Positions 22,677 through 33,090 of a stretch of DNA of 64,000 nucleotides are shown here, in pieces. The notes beneath the pieces are model-generated. The model was not told the origin of the DNA and ran no database searches. It saw nothing but the letters and a program-made list of their open reading frames with translations. Source of the stretch: Zonotrichia leucophrys gambelii (lineage: Eukaryota > Chordata > Aves > Passeriformes > Passerellidae); the NCBI RefSeq assembly GCF_028769735.1, contig NC_088188.1, forward strand, positions 1,178,001 to 1,242,000, in the 5' to 3' direction. A program made the translations under genes and the position numbers. Position 1 is the first letter of the stretch; each line of letters starts with the position of its first letter.

Positions 22677-22735
22677 GCCCAAACCCACAACCCCAAACCC
22701 TCAACCCCAAACCCACAACCCCAAACCAGGCATTT
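22677..22735 (-). repeat. (CAACCCCAAACC)n run with G-quadruplex potential on the minus strand
   Basis: The plus strand reads CCCAAACCCACAACCCCAAACCCTCAACCCC with further units; the minus strand therefore has seven or more runs of three or four G separated by 2-4 bases. It lies inside the inferred 3' UTR, with the G-rich side antisense to the transcript. Confidence 0.75.
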
Positions 22736-24244
22736 CCCCACATTTCCTCACCCATGTGCCACAAACCCCCAGCAGACTCCAGGCCCAGCAGCACCTCATG
22801 CACAAGGATTGTCTGCATTCCTTGAAGCTTTCTGGAAGGCTCCAGAATTGCCTCCTGCATGCCCCATAAACCTTTGTAAATAGAGCCATTCTCCAGCCCA
22901 ATCCTTCCCCTCCCAGCTCCATTTGTAAAGCCAAACCTATAATGAATATATTGGTAAAAGCCATAGCCTGGTGTCAGTAGAGTTCATTGCACAACTCCCC
23001 ACTGATTTTACTGGGTACAGGATTTTTGGGGCTTTGGGGTGTGATTTTTCTGTAGGGAACCTCACTTTTCCATTATGAATCAGGGTCATGTCTTGCCAGA
23101 GGTCTCCTTTCCCTTCCTAGAGCAGCCTTCCTCCATCCCCAGGCGTTGTGAAGAGATTCCTTCTTTAATCAGTGGCTCCTGGCAATGCAGGATGGATCAG
23201 GCCAAGCTATTCCATCCTTTCGTTCCCCACAACCTTCCCATCCAGCAGCACTGAATGTCTCCTACCTCCCTCCCTGGCTCCATTTATGTAACATCCATTT
23301 ATCTCTTTTTTTTTTTTCCTTCTACACAAGAGGGGAAAAATAGGGCTTTTTGCTGCTTTTACAGACAGGAGGTAAAAATAGAGCAGTAAAATTCTGATTG
23401 GAACCTGATGGCAAAAGCTGAGGGGGGAGAAAGCAGAAGAATCAAAGACATAAAAATAAAAACCCCACATCCCATACTTTAAGGAAAAAAACCTTATTTA
23501 AGTGCTAATTAACATACTTTAAAAAATACCCAGACTGCAGCAGAGCTGTCAGAAAAAGCTCTAAACTTCTGCTCTTGCCAGTTCCAGGAGGATTGAAGTG
23601 TCTTTTCAGCCCTGCAGTTCTGGAGGAACAGGAGATTGCCATGGCAACGCTGGCTGTTCGTGACATGGGTGCCACCGTGGCAGAGCACACATGATCCCAG
23701 ACTTCCAGGGATGGGCAAACAGCTCCCAGCACTGGGACAGGGGCTTTTCATGGATTAGGAAATTATTAGGAATTCGTGAGCCACTCTGTTGGCTTGGCCA
23801 CAAAGAGCTGTGTGCAATTAAGGGGATTGACGTGCAGGGAAGGCTTCAAAAGGGACGTGATGATTTCAGCCCGAGAGAGGCTTTGGTTTAATTCAGGAGG
23901 GAGTGAAATCCTCTCAGCCTGAGCACTGCCTGTCCTGGGCTGGCTGAGGACTCTTTGGGAAGGTTCTCCATGTGGGGATCAAGCTCTGGTGGGAAGGATT
24001 TGGGTTCCTGCTCCTGCACCCCTGATCTCCACTGACCTTGGCTTCAGCCACTGGCTTCAGCAGTGATCCTGATCCGTGCTCCTGGAGAAGCCAGCAGAAG
24101 GAACAGCAGCCTCACCAATGCTGAAATAATTTGGAAGGAAGTGAATTCCAGCAAAAGCTGCTGAAAGAACACTGCTCACCTGTCAGAGCCAAAGCCATTC
24201 CTCCAGGGCAGCCATGAGGAAACCACAGCAGGAGAGGTGCAGTG

Positions 24245-24330
24245 GCTTTGTCCTGTGCACTGCCAGGAGCTGGACTTGAGGTCCTTGTGGGTCCCTTCCA
24301 ACTCAGGATATTCCATGATTGTGGTGCTGG
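24245..24330 (+). mobile_element. CR1 LINE 3' tip
   Basis: Contains 'ggacttgaggtccttgtgg', GTCCCTTCCAACTCAGGATA and TTCCATGATTGTG, the 3' end of an avian CR1. It is the only clear transposon piece in the inferred 3' UTR. Confidence 0.7.
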
Positions 24331-26682
24331 TGGCCCTGGAGAGCCAGTGACACCTGGGAGGTGTCACCTCTGGTGCCGCCCACAGGAGCCTGGCCCCTCC
24401 AAGAGTGCACCGCTGAGGAGGAATTTCTGATCAGAACCAATGTCAACATAATTGCAAGATTTAAATTGGAAGTCTTGGCTTTGTTAGGACTCTGGTCCTC
24501 ATGCTGTGGGAGGTAACAGGGAGTTAGAGAGAGTTCACAAAATAATTCTCCTTCCTGCTTGATGGGCACCCCCATATCCCCCAGTCACTGCCAGCACCTG
24601 GGACAGTGATCACAGACCCCAGGTCCAGGGCGAGCAGGAGGGTGGGAGGGAGGAGCACCCCCAGCTCCTGTCCCTGCTCCCCGGTGAGCCAGGCTGAATT
24701 TCTGGGTGAAATCCAGTTCATGTGAGAGATTCCATCCCGGTTATCCAGAGGTTTCACCTGTTGGACCTGTTGAGTGGCAGGGCTGGATGTTGGTTGCTTT
24801 AATTCCAGCAGCTTGGGTACCCCTCTTTATAAGCTGGGCCGAGTAAAGAGGGGTTTTAAATCCAGAACTCAAAAGTAGGAAGCAAGCAAAGCAAGCCAAG
24901 CTAGAAAACACTCCCAAAGCTGCCACTCTGGGTGGCTGAAATCTGTTTGGATGAGTTGAGCACCCACTGGTCCTTTCTTCCACTGAAGTTTAGGAATATT
25001 TTGTCCCAAAAACTGACTCTGCATCCTCCTGCCTGCTGGAGAAGAGCCAAACATCTCCTGGGCCACCCCTGGCACTGGGAGGGGCTCAATTCCTGGAGAG
25101 AGCCCCAGGACAAGGGGGGACTCAGCTTTTCCCATGGAAAACTCAGCCCCTGCACGTGCTGGGAGCTGCCAGGGCTGTCACCACCCCGAGGTGACAGGAG
25201 CACAGCCCCCGTCAGCCCTGCATCAGTGAGGGGAGAAGCAGTGGGAGGAATGACATTAAAATCTCTAAGAATGAAGTCCCTTATTTTACCCACCCCTGTA
25301 ATCCATGATTTAGTTCCTGCTTTATGGATGAGCGTTTGAAAGAAGAAAAACCAACTCTTCTAAAAATGAGAATCTGATGAAGTGTCTTTTTTTCTTGGCT
25401 CTGAATCATGCTTCCATTCCACTGATGAAGATGTACAGAACTTGCTGGGTTTCAATCTATTATTTTACCCTCCTGTGCTCTGACAGTGCAATTACATTTC
25501 CCTGGCATCACTTAAAACCTGTTCCTTTCCCAGGAATTTAATGCAGAAAAAGAAAAGATTCACCACATTTTCATATCTTTATGTTGTTGGCTGCTATCAG
25601 GATGGGCTCTGTATTTCTCCAGTTCAAGAAGGACATTTTAGGCAGCTCTAGGAAGTGACAAAGCTTCACCAAGAGCAAGGTGGGCAGAAAATCTAAGACC
25701 CTTTTAACTGGAAATGTGATCCACTTGCACCTTTCCAGTGGCAAAAGTCTGGAAAAGTGCTGTAATTTGGCATCTTCACTATGAAATAATTGCAGCCCCA
25801 GAAGAGGGAGAAAGGAGAAAAAAGAAATCCTCTGGATCTAGAGCTCAGTACTTGACAATTTGATGATGAAAGTACCACAGGGTTTTTTTTTTTATTTTCT
25901 GCCAAGACTGACCAAAATACTTTGTAGCCTTGAAAACCATTGCTAGATGAAATTGCCATTTCCCACCCAATTATTTTCCCAGCTGTTCCTGGCCTGTTTT
26001 TGCCAGCATCCCAAACCAGCAGCTGGATTTGCCCCTCTTTAGGTGAGATCTAGCTTTCCTTTCCCAGCTGTGTCTCCATCAGCCAGCCAGGAGACCTTGG
26101 GAAGCTCTGGGGTGGCTCTGGTGCCACCAGCACTTGGGCACCTTGTGTCGCTCCTGGGGGCCATCCCAAAGGGTGCAGGTGATGTTGGTGACATCAGCCC
26201 CCAAATCCCTGCCTCTGTTCCCACTGCAGCAGCCCGAGGGTGGGCTCACCCTCCTGAGCATCCCCTCCAGAGCAGCCAAAGCCCTTCCAGCTGTGGTTCC
26301 TCAGATTTCTCTGGGCTGGGTGAGGAGGGGAGAGCAGGTTACCTGTGGGCCCCAGGGTCAGTCAGAAATAACTCATTTGAGTTAACTGGAATAAGCCCAG
26401 GAGCCAGGCTGCTGCCATTTAATCCATAGCAGGATCTAAGGAATCAATTCCTTATTAGGAATCCTCCTGATTCATCTCTAGGAAGGTCTCCACTAATCCC
26501 TGTGTCTCCCTTTTGTCACCAGCTCATGTTTTCCAGCCATTTACTGTTCATTTATAAACTCACTGGGTTTTTTGGCTCGTTAATGAAAGACATGGCTTTT
26601 TAATTAAAGAAAAAACTTCACAAAGTCAGCAGCATAATAGTAAAAAAAAAAATTCCTAACAAAAATCCTTTGTACAAAATAC

Positions 26683-26690
26683 TGTAAATA
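26683..26690 (+). promoter_or_regulatory. Pumilio-type motif TGTAAATA
   Basis: Exact match to the known UGUAHAUA Pumilio recognition motif, in the sequence ACTGTAAATATTAATATAA of the inferred 3' UTR end. A second exact copy is at 26823-26830 and a third at 22875-22882. Confidence 0.4.
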
Positions 26691-26720
26691 TTAATATAAA
26701 TTAAATGGGCATGCAACTGA

Positions 26721-26726
26721 AATAAA
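26721..26726 (+). promoter_or_regulatory. Possible alternative poly(A) signal AATAAA
   Basis: AATAAA within CTGAAATAAATCC, followed by a T/G-containing stretch (ATGTTATTACAAG). Could give a 3' end about 160 bases shorter than the main site. Confidence 0.35.
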
Positions 26727-26822
26727 TCCTATGTTATTACAAGTTATCTGAGTGTATAAAGGAGTGTATAAAGGAAAACTGAATGCCATATGTATCAGCT
26801 GTTCCCTCTAACCAAACTCTAC

Positions 26823-26830
26823 TGTAAATA
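26823..26830 (+). promoter_or_regulatory. Pumilio-type motif TGTAAATA
   Basis: Second exact copy, in ACTGTAAATATATAATCTG, 50 bases before the main poly(A) signal. TGTATAAA follows closely. Confidence 0.4.
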
Positions 26831-26879
26831 TATAATCTGTATAAAAATATTTTAATTTTACCATTATTTATGCAATAGA

Positions 26880-26885
26880 AATAAA
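26880..26885 (+). promoter_or_regulatory. CALN1: Probable CALN1 poly(A) signal AATAAA
   Basis: AATAAA in GCAATAGAAATAAAGG, followed at once by a T-rich downstream element (GGTTTTTTTCTTTTG) and a second T run (CTTTTTTTTTCCTC). Cleavage would be near 26900. Preceded by a 300-bp AT-rich tract. Confidence 0.6.
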
Positions 26886-27594
26886 GGTTTTTTTCTTTTG
26901 ATGAAGCTTTTTTTTTCCTCTTTTGAAGCACTGATATTTATTCATGCCCGAGTACAAGAGTAAAAGCAAGATTTGCATAAAATATTAGGACAGAGACCCT
27001 TTATTCCTTCTGAGAGATACATGAACATTTGGGGGGGTTATTTTGCTTTGAAAATAGATTTACATATTTAAAAGCCTGTTACTACAGAAGGAGCTCCTGG
27101 CTGGAGAAATGGGATCAGCAATTCCAGATGCACATGAGGCCAAAGGGAGGGATTGAACTTCTTTTCTGGAAAGCAAAGCCAGAACTGGTCAGATCTCAGA
27201 GAGAAAGGTCAGCGCTTGCTTTAAAAGCCCTTTTTTATCCCTCCCAGAGAGCCAGAGGCTGATCCTTGAGCTGGGGAGGGCTGGGGGCACTGGTACTGCT
27301 GGGAGGAGGATGTTGAGCACAGCTTTAATCCTGACTCTGGTACTGCCAAGGCTGAGAGCTGCTCTGTGAGGATTAACTGCACTCAGGTGTCCTGGAGAGC
27401 CCTTTGTCCCTTAAAACATCCAGAGCTCCTCATTTCCCTGGAGCCCCTCCTGCACAGGAGCCAGCCCAGCCTGTCCTGCTGGAGAAGGTGACAGGTTAAT
27501 GACTGCCACACCATTCCTGGCACTCGTGCCTGAATTCAAGTTGAAAAGGGAATGGTTGTGTTGGCAAATCAGCTTCCCCCAGATGGGGCCAGCC

Positions 27595-27700
27595 ACAGTG
27601 GCAGGACAAGGCTGGGCTGGTGGAAGGTGTCCCTGCCCATGGAATGAGATGGGCTTTAAGGTCCTGTCAGCCCAAACCATTCTGGGATCCTGGGACAGTG
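27595..27700 (+). mobile_element. CR1 LINE 3' tip
   Basis: GTGGAAGGTGTCCCTGCCCA, then 'gatgggctttaaggtcctg' and 'cagcccaaaccattctggga' match the CR1 3' end. Confidence 0.7.
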
Positions 27701-27729
27701 GATCTGGGGAGTCTGAGCAATTCCATGCA

Positions 27730-28349
27730 TGTCAGGACCCAGGACATCCCTCTGGCTCTCCTGAGCAGCCCAGACCCTGCCAGGGGGCTCAGACACCCTG
27801 GCACAGAGCCCAAGATGCCCCTGTGGGTTTGATTATGACCCATGGAGTAAGTTATCAACGTTAGATGAAGATATGCAAGCCACGACAAATTAAGTAGAAT
27901 GACAGTGAATTTATCACAGGGTGAAAAAGTAGATTTTGGGTTTTTCTAGCATGGAGGTTCAGGGGGAAAGATGGAGGGAACTGGGCATGTCCAGTCTTTC
28001 TTCTTCTTGGCCTCCATCTTCTGCTGTGATCTTGGCACTTACAGATTGGTTTAGAGTAGAAGCTCACTGTCTAACATAGGTGATAGGTATTGGAAAGTAA
28101 TTGTAAACATTGTACACATAGTTTTTAGTATAAAGACCTAACACCACCCCAGGGGAGGCAGAGTGCCTCTGATTGTCATGCTGAGCAGACCTCAGCAGGG
28201 CAGAAGAAAGAATTTTATAGATAAAATACAAAAAAACAACCTTGAGACTGAGAAATGAAGAGCTCTGACTCCTCCTTCAAGCGCTGGGCTGGGAAAAGAG
28301 ACTTTCTAACATTTCTCAGGGGCACTCTGACAAGCTAGAGACCCTGACA
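27730..28349 (-). mobile_element. Solo LTR (620 bp)
   Basis: Starts TGTCAGGACCC and ends GACCCTGACA, an inverted terminal motif. It is flanked by the perfect 6-bp duplication CATGCA (27724-27729 and 28350-28355). Minus orientation is inferred from similarity to a songbird LTR that starts TGTCAGGGTCTCTAG and from a GATAAA near the minus-strand end. There is no internal region. The duplication length fits a class II element. Confidence 0.85.
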
Positions 28350-28949
28350 CATGCAATCCCTGCAGTCCAGGCAGGGATTGCCCCTGGACAGCAAGCAGTG
28401 CAGGAAATCAATGTTTACCAAATTTAAAGTAGGAAAAAAGACACTGCACACTCTCATTGACCTCTCATGTCAGTGGAGAGTGTTCCAGTGAATGGCCCAG
28501 GAATGAGCCTGGATTTATGGCAGGAATTAATCAGATGTGCTCCAGGAATTCCTGTATATTCACCACAGGAAGAATGAGCAATTGAAGGAGTTCCCAGCTG
28601 GAAGGAGGGACCTGCACCCCACTCTGAGAGCTGTTCTCCTGCAGGTCAGTGTGTTCAGTGCCCTCCGTAAAAGCTAGTCTTGTGCCTTGAGTTTCAGCCA
28701 CCAGAGCTGCCCAGAAATTGAAATTTGCTGCTCCTACAGATCCTCTGCCCACCAGCCCTTGGAGAGCTGAGCACAGCTCAGTGTGATACCACCAGGAAAT
28801 CATCCCTGGCTGCAGGAGAAAAGCAGCTTTAAAAGGGAAAAAACACCCCACAACTGGCCTGAGAGCAAACAGCTTTATCTCTCCAGAACCATGCCACAAG
28901 CACAACCATTGTCCCAGCTCCACCAAAGCCTGTTTATCTCCCTTTTCAT

Positions 28950-29088
28950 TTTAATACTCTCCATTAATGGAGATTTGAACTGTTAATTTAATACTCTCCA
29001 TTAATGGAGACTTGAATGGGTAATTTACTACTCTCCATTAATGGAGACTTGAATGGTTAATTTAATGCTCTCCATTAATGGAGAAATG
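28950..29088. repeat. 37-bp tandem repeat, each unit with a 16-bp perfect palindrome
   Basis: Four units with exactly 37-bp period. Each holds the perfect palindrome TCTCCATTAATGGAGA (28958-28973, 28995-29010, 29032-29047, 29069-29084) and a spacer such as CTTGAATGGTTAATTTAAT. The palindrome centre ATTAAT and the spacer TTAAT are homeodomain-type cores. The palindromes are conserved in all four while the spacers vary slightly. Confidence 0.9.
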
Positions 29089-29479
29089 CTGTGAAAACCC
29101 CACCCAAAAGCCCCATCCTTCAGCCGTGCCCCATCAGGGTTTTTGGGGGCTGCTCCTGCTGTGGCACCAGCACTGGCACTGGGGAGGAGCGATGGTGCAG
29201 GTCGAATCCAGCTCCCAGGGAGGCAGTGGAAACATTCCCAGACTTTGTGGGATTTGGATTAGGTCATCACACAGCACAGCATTTCACACCCTGGATCCTT
29301 GCTTTGTTTAAATGGAGCCTGGCCAAGGCCTGGAATTGAATCACTGAAATATGAATCCTGAAGAAAATAAATAAACCTTTCCTCACCCTGAGTGAAATTC
29401 AGGCACAGCCCCTCTGGCCATGGCTGGGCTCCCCAGGCTCAAACCTGCAGCAGTGCCTTGGTTTGAGCCCACACTTTCC

Positions 29480-30085
29480 CCAGGCAGAGCCAGAGACCCC
29501 CCAGCCCTGGGCTGATCCCAGCAGGGCAGCAGGGCAGGGATGGGGATTGTGCCCCTTGCCCAGGTGAGCCCCCACCTGCAGAGCTGCCCCAGCCCTGGCC
29601 CAGCACAGGCAGGAGCTGGAGCTGCTGGAGGAGCCCAGAGGAGGCTCCAGGATGGGCAGAGGGATGGAGCAGCTCTGCTGGGAGGAAAGGCTGGCACAGC
29701 TGGGAATGCTCACCTGGACAGGAGAAGCTTTGGGGTCACCTCAGTGTGGCCTTGCAGGGCCTGAAGGAGCTCTGGGAGAGCTGGAGAGAGACTTTGGACA
29801 GGGGATGGAGGGACAGGACACAGGGAATGGGATCAAAGTGACAGAAAATGGGTTTAGGTTGGATATTAGGCAGGAATTGTTCCCTGTGAGGGTGGGCAGG
29901 CCCTGGCACAGGTGCCCAGAGCAGCTGGGGCTGCCCCTGGATCCCTGGCAGTGCCCAAGGCCAGGCTGGACAGGGCTGGGAGCAGCCTGGGACAGTGGAA
30001 GGTGTCCCTGTCATGGCAGTGGTGGGATGGGATGAGCTTTAAGTCCCTTCCACCCCTAACCCATCTGGGACTCTGTGGCCCTGCA
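29480..30085 (+). mobile_element. CR1 LINE, long 3' fragment
   Basis: Plus CR1 from 'agagaccccccagccctgggc' through 'cagcacaggcaggagctgg', 'ctccaggatgggcagaggga', 'aggaaaggctggcacagctg', 'gtttaggttggatattaggc' and 'gagggtgggcaggccctgg' to 'ccatctgggactctgtgg'. It is homologous over its length to 62815-63895, which carries an LTR insert. Confidence 0.85.
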
Positions 30086-30154
30086 GGCTGCCTTTGTTGC
30101 TATGATCTCACCCACTCCATTCTCGCTCTTTCCTCATTAACATCTCGAGGAAGT

Positions 30155-30170
30155 ATTTGCTAATGCAAAT
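30155..30170 (+). promoter_or_regulatory. Octamer pair ATTTGCTAATGCAAAT (POU-type)
   Basis: Contains the canonical POU octamer ATGCAAAT (30163-30170) preceded by the inverted half ATTTGC, resembling the known palindromic Oct response element with one extra spacer base. It lies in a repeat-free AT-rich stretch (30090-30480) rich in TTAATT cores. Function is inferred only. Confidence 0.35.
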
Positions 30171-31424
30171 CCAGAGGCAGTAATTTATTTGGGCCAAGCC
30201 AGTTAATCCTGGCAAGGCTCTCCCTTGTAAGTATAGACCAATATCATCTTGTTTTAATTGCTTCTTTCAGTGTTCCTCAACAAATCAAAAACATTTTAAT
30301 TAAAAAATTCACCAAGAGTATCTTCCCGATCTTTTCCCATTTGTTCTTCTTCCTACCAAAATTATCAGGACAATTGTGAAGTTCTAAAGAAAGTAATTAC
30401 AGCAGATGTTGATCTCTGCTGTAGCACCAGGCTTGCTGAATGCTTCACATCAGTCCCCTGACTTCTACTTTTTTGCAGTTTTGTGAAGCAGAAATTTCCA
30501 TCCTTGGTCCTCCCTCAGAAATGAGGCTGTCTGTGTAGGAGCTGGGATGATTTCATTCCACTTTCAGCCAGCTGCTAAGGCACAGGGAAATTCGGAGGGG
30601 AGAAGGGGGGAGAAAAGAGGAGATAGAATTAAGGAACTGCCAGGGATACAGGGATTTGGGCACAAAACAGTAAGGGATGGCTGACAGATGTTTTATTTTA
30701 CTCTAATACCATTCCTGGGCAGAAAGGCCCTGCTCCACCATCACCTCCCCAAAAGGGAAGATGATAAATCCACTGGAAGTGGCAGTATCAGGCTGAAGAT
30801 GTCAAATGCCATGCCTGGCACACTGCAATAAATCTCTTTTAACCCTAATTACTGCCTAAATCTCCCCTTGCCCATGCTGACCTGCTTTGGAACAAGCTGT
30901 CAGAAATAAGTGCCCACGCAATGACAGACAGCTGAGATGATCACAGGGATGTCACTGCAGACAGGAATTAAATGCAAGCGTCAGCACATGGCCCACAACC
31001 TGTAGCAGGATGCTGGTGGTCTAGGAAAGCCAATTTCAGCATCCTCAGACTGCTCAGGGCCACAGAAGGAGCAGCTTTTAATTGAAGGAGCAGTGTCCTC
31101 TACCCATAGGGCAAGAAAAATATCATCCCTTTGTTGGAGGCAAAATGCCTCTAGGTCTGAGCTAAAATTATAAACACAAAGGGAGAAGACTCTGGGAGCT
31201 AAAGTTGAGCAAAAGCTCCAGCTCTTTCTCTATAAAGTTTCACAAAAAAATTCAGGTGTCTGCCTCCAGCCCATCAGTTCTCAGCCTCTGTTGTGCTGAA
31301 CTCATGGAGCTGGACCTACCAGGGAGGTGTCTCTGCACTGCAGACTTTGGGTACATCCCCAGCAGGTGCAGGAATGGGCCCCACCTGGTTGGGTTTGAGA
31401 CACCAAAATTGTAGAATCCCAGAG

Positions 31425-31640
31425 TGGTCTGAATTGGAGAGAACCTCAAAGCCCACCCAGTGCCACCCTGCCATGGCAGGGACACCTCCCACAGTCCCAG
31501 GCTGCTCCAAGCCCCAGTGTCCAGACCTGCAAGGGATCCAGGGGCAGGCACAGCTGCTCTGCCAGGGCCTCAGCACCCTCTGAGTAAAGAATTCCTTCCC
31601 AGTCTCTCACCTCTCTTCCTCCCTGGCAGTCCATTTGAGA
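31425..31640 (-). mobile_element. CR1 LINE 3' fragment, antisense
   Basis: 'gaattggagagaacctcaaa', 'gcccacccagtgccaccc', CCATGGCAGGGACACCTCCC, 'gggatccaggggcaggcac' and 'gtaaagaattccttcc' give CR1 in minus orientation. Confidence 0.8.
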
Positions 31641-31704
31641 AGGTTCTTTTAAAAGCTGACACAGCAGCTCCTGGTTCAGGCAGATCACCCCCAAAAACCC
31701 TCAT

Positions 31705-31985
31705 GGAATCCTGGAGTCCTCTGGTTTGGAAGGGACTTTAAAGTTCATCCCATCCCACCCCTGCCATGGCAGGGACACCTCCCACTGTCCCAGGTGCTCC
31801 CAGCCCTGTCCAGCCTGGCCTTGGGCACTGCCAGGGATCCAGGGGCAGCCACAGCTGCTCTGGGCACCCTGTGCCAGGGCCTGCCCACCCTCACAGGGAA
31901 CAATTCCTAATTCCCAATATCCCATCCAGCCCTGCCCTGTGGCACTGGGAGCCATTCCCTGTGTCCTGCCATCACAGCTGGGATA
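31705..31985 (-). mobile_element. CR1 LINE 3' fragment, antisense
   Basis: A second antisense CR1 only about 65 bp after the first: 'tttggaagggactttaaag', CCATGGCAGGGACACCTCCC, GGGCACTGCCAGGGATCC, 'gcccaccctcacagggaaca' and 'gggagccattccctgtgtcc'. It is less diverged than the first, so probably a separate insertion. Confidence 0.85.
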
Positions 31986-32869
31986 GCAGCAGCTGTCCCT
32001 AATCTCTGCAGTGCAGTTTCACACACAGATTGCAGGGCAAGAGCACAAACACTGCAAATACAGTGTCGGGGGTGCTGCAAACTCCCAGCACTGGGGGTGC
32101 TGCAAACATCCAGCACTGGGCTCTCTGTGCAGCTGGGGTCACCCCCCTGTAGTGAGGGCTGATCTGGACAAGGCCCCACTGATGTCTCCACTCCTGGCAC
32201 TGCTCCAGGGGCAGAGCAGAGATCCCACAGGCACCTCAGCCCCAAGGTGATCACGGTGCCACTGAGCAACCTCCAGATCCAGCAAGTTGCAGCTCACAGA
32301 GCATTTCACAGCAAAGCACCAGAACCTCCTTGAAGTGAAAGATGTCACCTGGAGGGGCTGAGAGCCCCCAGCCTGGTACGAGCAGTGCTGGTGGAAGAAG
32401 GGTAATCACTGCATGTGAGGCAGGAAAACTCTCAAGTGATTGCTGTTTGCAGAGGCTGATTAAATAGAAATTAAACTCATCTGCATGTTCAGTGAAGAAT
32501 GTGAATGGAATAGCAAGAGCATCCTTCCCACTGGCCTTATGGGAGCTCATCCCTGGCCTGGCATGTCTCACACATGGAGCTGTGGAGCTTCCAGGCCAGC
32601 ACCAGCAGCTTTGACATCTGCAGATTGTTGAAATTAAACTTCCATAGAGGTGGTTAAGAGTAGAGAATGAACAAGGAATTCATCTGCCTTAGGTTGATCA
32701 TGGAGGGGACACAGTTCCCTGTTTGCCACATTCCATTCCTGCTGCTCGTCTTCACTGCACTCAGCTTCCCCAGGCACTTCTTTAGCAAGGGATGGAACAG
32801 ACCAGACCAGACCAGTTCAGTTTATTTCAGCTGAAATGACCTGCAATGATTATGATCAGTCCAGCTCTG

Positions 32870-33090
32870 ACCACTTCAGGGCTGACCAAAAGTTAGAGCA
32901 GGTTTTCAAGGGCAATTTCCAAACACTTCCTAAACATTGACTGGCTTGGGGCATTGACCATGTCTCTGAGAAGATGAGGTGATCAGCCTGTCCCAGTGTC
33001 TGAGCACCCTTCTGGTACAGAAATGCTTCCTCAGGTTCCTGGCAATGCCCTGAGGCCTCCACAAGCCCTTGCATTGAAGTTATCAGACAG
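32870..33090 (-). mobile_element. Old CR1 fragment, antisense
   Basis: Weak but ordered matches: 'tgaggtgatcagcctgtccc', 'agtgtctgagcacccttctg', 'gtacagaaatgcttcctcag'. This is the CR1 'trouble-free' 3' UTR block in reverse, well diverged. Confidence 0.5.

Larger units (their letters stand above)
20363..26905 (+). other. CALN1: Probable CALN1 3' UTR (about 6.5 kb)
   Basis: Follows the stop codon without a further recognisable exon and is poor in repeats: only a CR1 tip at 24245-24330 and a G/C-skewed repeat at 22677-22735. The last 350 bases are AT-rich with poly(A) signals and UGUA motifs, the usual look of a vertebrate 3' end. Long 3' UTRs are common in neuronal genes. The length is inferred; an earlier AATAAA at 23455-23460 could serve shorter forms. 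Confidence 0.6.

Noticed and set aside
28950..29088. CRISPR-like look of regular repeats with spacers
   Set aside because: Bird genomic context, spacers nearly identical to each other, only four units; it is a tandem repeat.
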